Shown: one piece after another, positions 35,096-42,621 of the stretch | How positions within the stretch are numbered: position 1 is the first letter of the stretch | Layout of the letters: every line of letters begins with the position of its first letter | Assembly: GCA_021805735.1 (NCBI GenBank) | Contig: JAJZEE010000005.1 | Coordinates: forward strand, 1-61,291 | Source of the DNA: Bacillota bacterium | Lineage (GTDB): Bacteria; Bacillota; Bacilli; Alicyclobacillales; SLC66 | Direction: 5' to 3' | Length of the DNA: 61,291 nucleotides | Made by a program: the position numbers and the translations under genes | Notes under the pieces: model-generated | Databases searched by the model: none | Told to the model about the DNA's origin: nothing | Seen by the model: only the letters and a program-made list of their open reading frames with translations

Positions 35096-35137
35096 AGTCA
35101 GGAGCCCTGGATGCTGTGGGGCTCCTGACTGATTTGT
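35096..35137 (+). terminator. Strong terminator between uppP and ylbJ
   Basis: AGTCAGGAGCCC (35096-35107) pairs perfectly with GGGCTCCTGACT (35119-35130), followed by GATTTGTTT. It serves uppP; the hairpin could also slow the convergent ylbJ transcript. Confidence 0.88.
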
Positions 35138-35171
35138 TTGACCCACGGGGAGTGAAAGACCGCCGGGCAGG

Positions 35172-36428
35172 TCACGATGAACGGCTGTAGAACAAAGACA
35201 GACGGCCCTTTTGAACGATGTGAATCAACACCGACAGACAGAGCGCCAGTGCCAGACAGGCGGCCCACGTTGCAACCGCGGTAAGCGCCATGCTCCAATG
35301 CGCGCCTGCGCTGGCCGTGAGTGGCGCCATCGCGGCTACCGCACGCGGTACCATGGCTGAACTCGTGCCCAGGCCCATACGGTACAGAAGAAAAGTCGCG
35401 ACGGCGGCCACAATCGCTTGATAAACGCGCGCTACAAGGTATGGACCAATTCGAATATCAGTGTTCGTCAGAACACTGGCAACCTGCGCGTGAACCGACA
35501 GACCGCTCCACGCGATAATGGCGCTCACAACGCTCACGCGTTCAATCAGTGGCGCCGATACCACAGCCGAAGCGGCGGATCCGATGTCTATTTCGAACAG
35601 TCCCGAAATAAGCGGCGATACCAAGGAGGTGTTCATGTGCAGCGCCTGAAACAGCGCGACAAGCGGAATGGCAATGACGTCCACCACACCTGCCTGCGCC
35701 ATCACGCGCAGCAGAACTGCAAAGAACATGATGAAACCGCCGATCATAAGAAGGGTTTTTATAGAATCACTGACTGCGTCACCCAGAAGACGCCCCAAGG
35801 GTCTGCCGTCGTGTTCACGCGCGATCATCATCTCCCGATAGGCGCGGCGCAGCATGGAACCGCTGTCACGCTGACGTTGGCGCTGGGGGCGTTCATAACG
35901 TTCCTCTCTACGGCCGTAAAACTTGAATGTCACACCGACAACAAAGGCAGAAATGTAGTGAGCGGCCGCCAGCAGCACGCCCAGCGCCGGTGACTTGAAC
36001 ATTCCCACGGCCACCGCTCCAAACATGAACAGAGGATCAGCAGTGTTGGTAAACGCAAGCATACGTTCACCCTCCACACGCGAACACTGCCCTGAGCGGC
36101 GAAATTTGGCCGTAATGACAGCATCCATGGGATAGCCGGCCGCCAGACCCATCGACAGAGCAAAAGCGCCCACCCCCGGAACGTTGAACAGCGGGCGCAT
36201 CAACGGCTCCAGAAAAACGCCCAGAGCGTTTACCACACCGAGACCGAGCAACAGATCGGAAAGAATGAAAAACGGCAACAGGGAAGGGAACACAACATCC
36301 CAAAACACTTTCAACCCTGCAATGCCTGCCTGGAAACCCTGTTCGGGATATATGACAAGGGACGCTGTGAACAAAACCACGACAGTCGCCAGCAAGATCG
36401 TCCCGATCTGTTTGCCGCGTCTTTGCAA
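35172..36428 (-). CDS. ylbJ: Sporulation integral membrane protein YlbJ
   Basis: 418 residues with eight or more membrane helices and two nucleoside-recognition (Gate) domains. Recognisable segments: FPSLLPFFILSDLLLGLG, AAGYPMDAVITAKFRR and FTNTADPLFMFGAVAVGMF. YlbJ is needed for spore cortex formation in B. subtilis, so its presence suggests a spore former. Near residues 175-190 there is an Arg/Gln-rich cytoplasmic loop (ERPQRQRQRDSGS). Start ATG 36428. Confidence 0.9.
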   Translation of the reverse strand: MQRRGKQIGTILLATVVVLFTASLVIYPEQGFQAGIAGLKVFWDVVFPSLLPFFILSDLLLGLGVVNALGVFLEPLMRPLFNVPGVGAFALSMGLAAGYPMDAVITAKFRRSGQCSRVEGERMLAFTNTADPLFMFGAVAVGMFKSPALGVLLAAAHYISAFVVGVTFKFYGRREERYERPQRQRQRDSGSMLRRAYREMMIAREHDGRPLGRLLGDAVSDSIKTLLMIGGFIMFFAVLLRVMAQAGVVDVIAIPLVALFQALHMNTSLVSPLISGLFEIDIGSAASAVVSAPLIERVSVVSAIIAWSGLSVHAQVASVLTNTDIRIGPYLVARVYQAIVAAVATFLLYRMGLGTSSAMVPRAVAAMAPLTASAGAHWSMALTAVATWAACLALALCLSVLIHIVQKGRLSLFYSRSS

Positions 36429-36497
36429 CCAGATCCCCTCCGTAGTGGAACATGCTATCTACGCTAGACTATGATGGCTGTCCAAGACTTATGAGGA

Positions 36498-36503
36498 TAT
36501 AAT
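36498..36503 (+). promoter_or_regulatory. Possible -10 box for dapB
   Basis: A perfect TATAAT lies 71 bases before the ypjD stump and 140 before dapB, in the divergent gap after ylbJ. No convincing -35 was found. Confidence 0.4.
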
Positions 36504-36568
36504 ACGGGGTATGGCGCTCACCACATATCGCAAAACCGTGATGAGGGCGTCGAAAGGATGCCAGAACA

Positions 36569-36637
36569 GTGACACGCACCCTGGGAGATCTGCAAAAGGA
36601 AGTCGACGAGTACATAGGGCAGTTTCAGGAGAGGTGA
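36569..36637 (+). pseudogene. ypjD: 22-codon stump of ypjD (MazG-like pyrophosphohydrolase)
   Basis: GTG 36569, preceded by AAAGGA, opens a frame TLGDLQKEVDEYIGQFQER ending at TGA 36635-36637. This matches closely the first residues of YpjD-type nucleotide pyrophosphohydrolases (as remembered, TMKDIQAEVDRYIGQFKEGY), the gene that normally precedes dapB. Everything after the first helix is gone. The start site and ribosome-binding site survive and the stop abuts the dapB ATG, so the stump may now act as an upstream coupling ORF. Confidence 0.6.
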
Positions 36638-37387
36638 ATGGATACGAACCATCTACGAGTTGCGGTCGCTGGCATCCATGGTAAGATGGGACAAGAAGTC
36701 GCGCGGGCCGTAAACGGCGCAGCCGATCTGCTACTGGTTGGAGGAGTGGCCCGAGAGCAAACGGACGACCATGCAAGAATCAGTGAAGAGGCCGTGACCG
36801 TTCCGGTATACGACGATCTTCGCACCTGTCTGCTCACAGAAAAACCAGACGTTCTGGTTGATTTTACGCATGCGCAAGCGGCTCAACAGCACATCGCAGT
36901 CGCAGTAGAACTCGGCGTCAGACCCGTGATTGGCACCACGGGGTTTGCCGAAGACTTTCTCGAACAGACAGACGAACTCCTGAGGGCGCGGGAACTCGGG
37001 GGACTATACGCTCCGAACTTTGCCGTCGGCGCGCTCCTTATGATGCGCGCGGCCGCGATGGTCGCGCCACTGCTGCCGCAGGCAGAAATCATCGAGTACC
37101 ATCACGAACAGAAACGGGACAGGCCTTCAGGAACTGCAAAAAAGACCGCGCAGATGATTGCTTCGCAACTCCCGGAGGGAGTGAGCCGCGACATTCCCAT
37201 TCACAGTGTGAGATTGCCCGGATTTGTCGCTCATCAAGAAATCATATTTGGCGGTCAGGGTGAACGTCTGACCATTCGCCACGACTCAATGTCGCGCGTC
37301 AGTTTTATGCCAGGCGTCCTGCTGGGAATTCGCAAAGTGATGACCGTCACGGGTCTGGTCGACGGATTGGAACACTTTCTGTTCTAG
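36638..37387 (+). CDS. dapB: 4-hydroxy-tetrahydrodipicolinate reductase
   Basis: 249 residues. NAD(P)H-dependent step in lysine and diaminopimelate synthesis. N-terminal AVAGIHGKMGQEVARAV binds the cofactor; the active-site motif is EYHHEQKRDRPSGTAKKTA near residue 150 with the catalytic His pair; VDFTHAQAAQQH is also typical. Its ribosome-binding site (CAGGAGAGG) lies inside the ypjD stump. mgsA follows after repeat copy 3. Confidence 0.95.
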   Translation: MDTNHLRVAVAGIHGKMGQEVARAVNGAADLLLVGGVAREQTDDHARISEEAVTVPVYDDLRTCLLTEKPDVLVDFTHAQAAQQHIAVAVELGVRPVIGTTGFAEDFLEQTDELLRARELGGLYAPNFAVGALLMMRAAAMVAPLLPQAEIIEYHHEQKRDRPSGTAKKTAQMIASQLPEGVSRDIPIHSVRLPGFVAHQEIIFGGQGERLTIRHDSMSRVSFMPGVLLGIRKVMTVTGLVDGLEHFLF

Positions 37388-37419
37388 ACCCGCATGATTG
37401 GCGTCCAGCAATCGCTGTC

Positions 37420-37560
37420 GTTGCATGAATAGCCGAGTCCATACGAATGAAAAACCCGCTCGCCAGGACGGATCATGCATTGCACTGCAGCGAGTTTTGC
37501 GGCCCTTTGGGCCGCACCTGTTCGAGCGGCAGTGCAATGCATGATCCGTCCTGGCATGGC
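37420..37560 (+). repeat. Intergenic repeat element, copy 3, with perfect 27-bp hairpin arms
   Basis: After GCATGAATAGCCGAGTCCAT comes GAATGAAAAACCCGCT (37445-37460), the shared leader end. Two 27-base arms (37462-37488 and 37529-37555) are perfect reverse complements; their cores are ATCATGCATTGCACTGC and its complement. The 40-base loop has GCGAGTTTT, an inner GCGGCCC-TTT-GGGCCGC hairpin, and TGTTCGAG. The loop boxes match copy 1 (GCGAGTT and TGTTTGAG) although the arms differ. It sits between dapB and mgsA. Confidence 0.75.
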
Positions 37561-37604
37561 AGGAACGACTATATTTACACTGTAGAGAGCGGGGAGAGAG
37601 ACGA

Positions 37605-38033
37605 ATGCGCATCGCGCTGGTGGCGCACGACAGAAAGAAAGATGACATGGTCAATTTTGCGATAGCCTATCAGGCGCTGTTCACTGGTCACGAATTATTT
37701 GCAACCGGCACAACAGGCGGTCGTATCGCAGAAGCGACCGGTTTGCCCATTCACCGTTTCCGCAGTGGACCACTGGGCGGCGACCAGCAAATCGGAGCGC
37801 TCATCGCGGAAAATCGCCTGGACTTGCTGATTTTTCTGCGCGATCCTCTGATGGCCCAACCGCACGAGCCAGATATCATCGCCCTGCTCAGATTGTGCGA
37901 CGTCCACGATGTTCCGGTAGCGACCAACATGGCTTCGGCGGAGATGCTGCTGCGCGGCATCTGGCGCGGCGACCTGGCCTGGCGCGAGATCGCGGCCGAA
38001 ACAGGAATAGAAACAGGGGAGCAAGCTGATTGA
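37605..38033 (+). CDS. mgsA: Methylglyoxal synthase
   Basis: 142 residues. Converts dihydroxyacetone phosphate to methylglyoxal and phosphate, a bypass of lower glycolysis. Motifs: [17 protein letters not shown], the phosphate-binding [27 protein letters not shown] with the catalytic Asp, and [15 protein letters not shown]. The dapB-mgsA-bshB1-bshA order is as in Bacillus. Confidence 0.96.
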   Translation: MRIALVAHDRKKDDMVNFAIAYQALFTGHELFATGTTGGRIAEATGLPIHRFRSGPLGGDQQIGALIAENRLDLLIFLRDPLMAQPHEPDIIALLRLCDVHDVPVATNMASAEMLLRGIWRGDLAWREIAAETGIETGEQAD

Positions 38034-38049
38034 GAATAGGGGTAATCGC

Positions 38050-38751
38050 ATGTCCGATATGTTCTTGCTAGCGTTTGGCGCGCATCCTGATGACGTCGAA
38101 CTGGGCGCGGGAGCAACGTGTGCTCTGCACGCGGGAGACGGGGTCGCCATTTGCGATTTGACAGCCGCTGAACTGTCTTCAAATGGAGATCCGGCAACAC
38201 GACAGACAGAAGCGGCCCGAGCCGCGCAAGAACTTGGAATCACCGCGCGTTTGTGTCTCGGCTTGCCTGATCGCGGGCTGTCCGTCACGCCGGAATACGT
38301 AGCGGCCATCGTGAACGTGATTCGCCAGTACCGCCCGCGCGTAGTTCTTGCGCCGCAAGCGCGCGACCGTCACCCAGACCACAGTCAGTGCGCCCTGCTC
38401 GTGCGAGAGGCTGTGTTCACTTCAGGGCTGCGCCGATTCGATGACGGACTTCCCCCATATCGACCTGTGGCGTTCTACCACTATTTTATCAACGGCTATG
38501 AGCAGCCTACCATCGCCGTCGACGTATCCACCGTGTATGAGCGCAAGATGCGGGCGTTACGCGCGTATACGACGCAATTCGCTCCTTCGCGCGGGGTGCA
38601 GACGCCACTGACCAGTGAGGCGTTCCTGCCGATGATCGAAGGCCGCGACCGCCTGTTTGGGCAGGCTGTCGGGTGCCGTTACGCCGAGGGGCTGTGGCGT
38701 GACGAACCCGCGTACGCAGGATCGCTCAGGGCCGTGTTGCCCGAATCGTAA
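38050..38751 (+). CDS. bshB1: Bacillithiol biosynthesis deacetylase BshB1
   Basis: 233-residue PIG-L (LmbE-like) zinc deacetylase. It removes acetyl from GlcNAc-malate, the second step in bacillithiol synthesis. Zinc ligands are in GAHPDDVELGAGAT (AHPDD) and HPDHSQCALLVREA; ASYT-like end region present. It lies between mgsA and bshA, as in Bacillus, which supports BshB1 over other PIG-L proteins. Confidence 0.93.
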   Translation: MSDMFLLAFGAHPDDVELGAGATCALHAGDGVAICDLTAAELSSNGDPATRQTEAARAAQELGITARLCLGLPDRGLSVTPEYVAAIVNVIRQYRPRVVLAPQARDRHPDHSQCALLVREAVFTSGLRRFDDGLPPYRPVAFYHYFINGYEQPTIAVDVSTVYERKMRALRAYTTQFAPSRGVQTPLTSEAFLPMIEGRDRLFGQAVGCRYAEGLWRDEPAYAGSLRAVLPES

Positions 38752-38810
38752 GCGCAGGAGATTTGGAGGACCGCGATCTACGCACTGCGCGGTTGCAAGG
38801 AGGCCACAAC

Positions 38811-39950
38811 ATGAAGATTGGCATCAGCTGTTATGCGACGCTTGGCGGCTCGGGAGCGGTTGCGACCGAACTCGGCAAGGCTCTTGCGGCCCGGGGTCAC
38901 GAAGTGCATTTTATCGTCTCAGGCATTCCTTTTCGACTCGGCTATTTCCATGAGAACATCTATATCCACGAAGTCGAGACCGCATCCTATCCTGTACTGC
39001 GGTCCAATCCGCATGATCTGGCGCTGTCCGCGAAAATGGCTGATGTGGCGAGTCATTATGATCTAGACATCCTGCACGTTCACTACGCCATCCCGTATGC
39101 GGTCTGCGCGTTTCTGGCCCGCGAGATGCTTGGCGCAGACCACCCACTGCGCATCGTCACGACCCTTCATGGAACGGACATCACAGTACTTGCCCAGGAT
39201 GCGCTGTTGCGCGACGTCATCCGACTGGGCATTGAACGCAGCCATGCCGTGACCGCCGTATCGCAGAGTTTGATCGACCAGACAAACGAACTCTTTGAAC
39301 CACACTGTCCCATTGTGAAAGTACATAACTTCGTAGATCTTGAGGTCTATCAGCCTTCGCCAAATCCCGTTTGGAGGCGCCGCGTGGCGCCACGCGGCCA
39401 ACACATTCTGTTGCATATGTCCAATTTTCGCGCCGTCAAGCGCGTCGATGACGTGCTCGACATCTTCTTGCGCGTGAGACGCGTCGCGCCTGCAAAATTA
39501 CTGTTGGTCGGGGAAGGTCCCGATCTTGACAAGGCGCGTCGAAAAGTGAACGATTGGGCAATGAATGACGACGTACTCTTTCTAGGAAAGCAGGATGAAG
39601 TTGCGGCGCTTCTCTCTCTGGCGGATCTGCTGCTCCTGCCGTCTGAAAAGGAGAGTTTCGGACTTGTCGCGCTGGAAGCGATGGCCTGCGGCGTACCTGT
39701 CATTGGCAGTACCGCAGGAGGAATTCCGGAGGTCGTGGAACACGGTGTGTCAGGGCTTCTGACGCCAGTTGGCGACACTGCGCAGATGGCTGCAGACGCG
39801 CTGTCATTGCTCACCGACAGTGTGCGCTATCAGGCGTTTAGCGCCGCGGCGCGCGAACGGGCCAAGCTGTTTTCGACGGCAGACAAGGTGTCTGAATATG
39901 AATCCATTTACATGCGACTGGCAGCGAAGAGACTGGATGCTTGCGTGTGA
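38811..39950 (+). CDS. bshA: Bacillithiol biosynthesis glycosyltransferase BshA
   Basis: 379-residue GT4 glycosyltransferase joining GlcNAc to L-malate. Typical BshA features: MKIGISCYATLGGSGAVATE, HVHYAIPYAVCAFLAREML, TLHGTDITVL, HNFVDLEVYQP and the sugar-nucleotide motif EKESFGLVALEAMACGVPVI. ATG 38811 follows AAGGAGG; the open frame extends to 38763 without a start signal. The third enzyme, BshC, is not in the window. Confidence 0.95.
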   Translation: MKIGISCYATLGGSGAVATELGKALAARGHEVHFIVSGIPFRLGYFHENIYIHEVETASYPVLRSNPHDLALSAKMADVASHYDLDILHVHYAIPYAVCAFLAREMLGADHPLRIVTTLHGTDITVLAQDALLRDVIRLGIERSHAVTAVSQSLIDQTNELFEPHCPIVKVHNFVDLEVYQPSPNPVWRRRVAPRGQHILLHMSNFRAVKRVDDVLDIFLRVRRVAPAKLLLVGEGPDLDKARRKVNDWAMNDDVLFLGKQDEVAALLSLADLLLLPSEKESFGLVALEAMACGVPVIGSTAGGIPEVVEHGVSGLLTPVGDTAQMAADALSLLTDSVRYQAFSAAARERAKLFSTADKVSEYESIYMRLAAKRLDACV

Positions 39951-39986
39951 ACGGACACGCGACATTGTCGGGGGTGAATAACTCAA

Positions 39987-40835
39987 ATGAGAAGGACATG
40001 GGAAGCGTTGTCGCTCGATGAAGTTCGGGCCAATCTGCAGAGCGAGACTCGTGACATGCGCCTTGAACACTATGAACACGTGCTGTCAACCAACGATATC
40101 GCGTACCAATATATCCTCCAAAGTGAACCGGATACATTTCTCGCTGTTCTGGCAGAAGAACAGGCGGGCGGGAGAGGGCGTCGCGGGCGTAAATGGTACT
40201 CGCCGCCAGGAACCGGATTGCTGATGTCAACGGCGGTGTCATTCGTGTCGCATGTGGCCGTCCGGTTTGAACAATGGCCGCTGCTCGCCGCTCTGGCGAC
40301 TCGAGAAGCCATCGCAGATTTCGTCGATGTTCCGGTGCAGATCAAGTGGCCAAACGACGTCATGATTGGCGGAAAAAAGGTATGCGGTATACTGACCGAA
40401 CTCGGCAGCTATCAGCATGGACGATACCTGATCATAGGATTCGGCGTGAACGTGAGCACAGATCCGGCGGATTTGCCTGAAGACCTGCAGGATCGCGCCA
40501 CGTCCATTTTGAGCGCCACCGGCCAGTTTTGCGATCGCAATGAACTCGCGGCCGCCATTATCAATCAGATGCAGCGCGTCCGGATAGATTGTTATGATGG
40601 GAAGTATTTTGCCGACCGCTATGACGAGTGGGTCATGCACTGCAACACTCCAGGGCAATATGTCCGCGTGCAGCAGGGAAAGGATTTGTTTGAGGGCGTC
40701 GCCGAACGAATTGACGAGCGGGGAACATTACACATTATCACCGGTGACGGCAAACGTCACCAAATTGTGAGCGGCGAAATTGTGGAGAGCTATCCGGGCC
40801 CCAATTTTCCAACTGAAGGAGCGAAGCGCACATGA
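39987..40835 (+). CDS. birA: Biotin--[acetyl-CoA-carboxylase] ligase without HTH domain
   Basis: 282 residues. Attaches biotin to acetyl-CoA carboxylase and similar enzymes. Motifs: GGRGRRGRKWYSPPGTGLLMS-type loop (residues about 64-83), KWPNDVMIGGKKVCGIL, and GFGVNVSTDPADLP, then a C-terminal SH3-like part (GQYVRVQQGKDLFEG). Unlike B. subtilis BirA, there is no N-terminal winged-helix; only about 25 residues precede the catalytic domain. It should therefore not repress biotin genes. Overlaps panB (ATGA). Confidence 0.92.
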   Translation: MRRTWEALSLDEVRANLQSETRDMRLEHYEHVLSTNDIAYQYILQSEPDTFLAVLAEEQAGGRGRRGRKWYSPPGTGLLMSTAVSFVSHVAVRFEQWPLLAALATREAIADFVDVPVQIKWPNDVMIGGKKVCGILTELGSYQHGRYLIIGFGVNVSTDPADLPEDLQDRATSILSATGQFCDRNELAAAIINQMQRVRIDCYDGKYFADRYDEWVMHCNTPGQYVRVQQGKDLFEGVAERIDERGTLHIITGDGKRHQIVSGEIVESYPGPNFPTEGAKRT

Positions 40836-41695
40836 CAAAGGCGAAGCACACGACGATTACCATCCAGTCCATGCGGCAAAAAGGGGAACCGATTGTCATG
40901 GTGACCGCCTATGACGCGTCGCAGGCGAGCCATGCGCAAGACGCGGAGGTCGACGTAATCCTTGTCGGCGACTCCGTCGGCATGGTGATGTTGGGTTACG
41001 ACACGACGATCCCCGTTACGCTTGACGATATGGTGCATCACGCAAAAGCCGTACGACGCGGAGCGGGGAACACGATGGTGCTGGTTGACATGCCGTTTGC
41101 GTCTTACCGCCAGACCGTGGCGGATACTGTGCGGCATGCCGCGCGTATCATGCAGGAAGCGCAGGCTGACGGTGTAAAGCTGGAGGGTGGAACGGCCATT
41201 GCACCCCATGTTCAAGCGCTTACGGATGCGGGGATTCCGGTTTGCGGTCATCTTGGGCTCACTCCGCAGTCGGTTTTGCAACTTGGCGGGTACCGCGTGC
41301 AGGGACGTGACGAGAAGACGGCTGAACGAATGTTCGAAGACGCCCGCGCGCTGGTGGATGCCGGAGCTTTTCTGATTGTGCTCGAGTGTGTGCCAAACGC
41401 TCTCGGAAAACTGATCACCGACTCGGTGTCTGTGCCGACGATAGGCATCGGCGGCGGACCCGACTGTTCCGGTCAAGTACTCGTGTATCATGATTTGCTG
41501 GGCCTAAATGGAACTCACGAGGCGAAATTTGTGAAACGGTATTCGTCATTGCGTACACAAATTGTTGACAGCATTCGGACCTACCGAAATGAAGTAAAAG
41601 AGCGGTCATTTCCAACATCCGCGTATGGGTACGACGTGGCGGCCGCCGCCGTGGAAGCGCTGTCCGCACGCGTGAGAGGAAGCGACAGCGAATGA
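40832..41695 (+). CDS. panB: 3-methyl-2-oxobutanoate hydroxymethyltransferase
   Basis: 287 residues. First step of pantothenate synthesis, making ketopantoate from alpha-ketoisovalerate and methylene-THF. VTAYDASQASHAQDAEVD, ILVGDSVGMVMLGYDTT, VKLEGGTAIAPHV, CGHLGLTPQSV and TIGIGGGPDCSGQVLV are characteristic, including the catalytic Glu in ECVPNALG. It is coupled at both ends to birA and panC. Confidence 0.97.
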   Translation: MTKAKHTTITIQSMRQKGEPIVMVTAYDASQASHAQDAEVDVILVGDSVGMVMLGYDTTIPVTLDDMVHHAKAVRRGAGNTMVLVDMPFASYRQTVADTVRHAARIMQEAQADGVKLEGGTAIAPHVQALTDAGIPVCGHLGLTPQSVLQLGGYRVQGRDEKTAERMFEDARALVDAGAFLIVLECVPNALGKLITDSVSVPTIGIGGGPDCSGQVLVYHDLLGLNGTHEAKFVKRYSSLRTQIVDSIRTYRNEVKERSFPTSAYGYDVAAAAVEALSARVRGSDSE

Positions 41696-42597
41696 TCGTG
41701 TGCACCTCTATCTCGCAGTTCAGGGAGGAGCGCGCCCGGTTGCTGGCGGCATCTGAGACTCCGGGCAGTTTGGGGCTGTTTCCGACCATGGGCTACCTTC
41801 ACGCCGGACACGCAGAGATGATTCGCATCGCGCGGAAAGAAAATCGTCTGGTCGCTGTGTCGATCTTCGTCAATCCTTTGCAATTTGGCCCACACGAGGA
41901 TTTGGAACGCTATCCGCGCAGCCCGGAGGCCGATGAACAACTGTGTCGACTTCTCGACGTCGACCTCCTGTTCATGCCCTCCATAGTGGAAATGTACGGT
42001 CAGCAACCGGTCCTCAGTTCCGTACACGTGGGCATGCTCGGCAGTCATCTTTGCGGAACTTCGCGCCCTGGACACTTTGACGGAGTATGCACAGTGGTTG
42101 CGAAACTCTTCAACATCGTCATGCCGACGCGCGCCTACTTTAGCCGCAAGGACGCGCAACAACTGCGCATTGTCCAGCAAATGACCCGCGACCTGTCATT
42201 TCCGGTAGAGATTGTTGCCGGTCCGATCGTGAGAGAGGAGGACGGGTTGGCCATAAGCTCCCGCAACGCGTACCTGACTGCGTCAGAGCGTTCGATTGCG
42301 CCGCGCATAGCGCAGACACTGCGCACGATTCAGCGCCGGGTCGCACAGGGAGAGCGAGACGTCGCCCTGTTGCAACGCGAAGCAGTGCACACACTGGAGG
42401 CTTACGAAGGGATCCGCGTCGATTATCTCAGTTTCGTGGACCCTGATACGCTGCAGCCCTTCACGACGCTCGTACCGGGGCGCGAAACACTGTGCGCCGC
42501 CGCAGTGTATGTAGGCAAGACTCGCCTGATCGACAACATCGATGTGCGTGCTCCCGCTTCAACAGAGTATACGGTTACAGCGCGGGGGAAACGCTAG
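41692..42597 (+). CDS. panC: Pantoate--beta-alanine ligase
   Basis: 301 residues. Final step to pantothenate. HxGH is in GYLHAGHAEMI; KDAQQLRI and AISSRNAYLT are the ATP-binding KMSKS-equivalent and pantoate-site regions. It overlaps panB by four bases. panD (aspartate decarboxylase), which follows panC in B. subtilis, is absent here; a TPR gene takes its place. Confidence 0.96.
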   Translation: MIVCTSISQFREERARLLAASETPGSLGLFPTMGYLHAGHAEMIRIARKENRLVAVSIFVNPLQFGPHEDLERYPRSPEADEQLCRLLDVDLLFMPSIVEMYGQQPVLSSVHVGMLGSHLCGTSRPGHFDGVCTVVAKLFNIVMPTRAYFSRKDAQQLRIVQQMTRDLSFPVEIVAGPIVREEDGLAISSRNAYLTASERSIAPRIAQTLRTIQRRVAQGERDVALLQREAVHTLEAYEGIRVDYLSFVDPDTLQPFTTLVPGRETLCAAAVYVGKTRLIDNIDVRAPASTEYTVTARGKR

Positions 42598-42621
42598 GAA
42601 AAAACTAGCGGCGGTGTTGTT

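Noticed and set aside
37462-37555. Integron attC site
   Set aside because: The palindromic layout is suggestive, but GTTRRRY/RYYYAAC core sites are not at the ends, no gene cassette array is present and no integron integrase is in the window.
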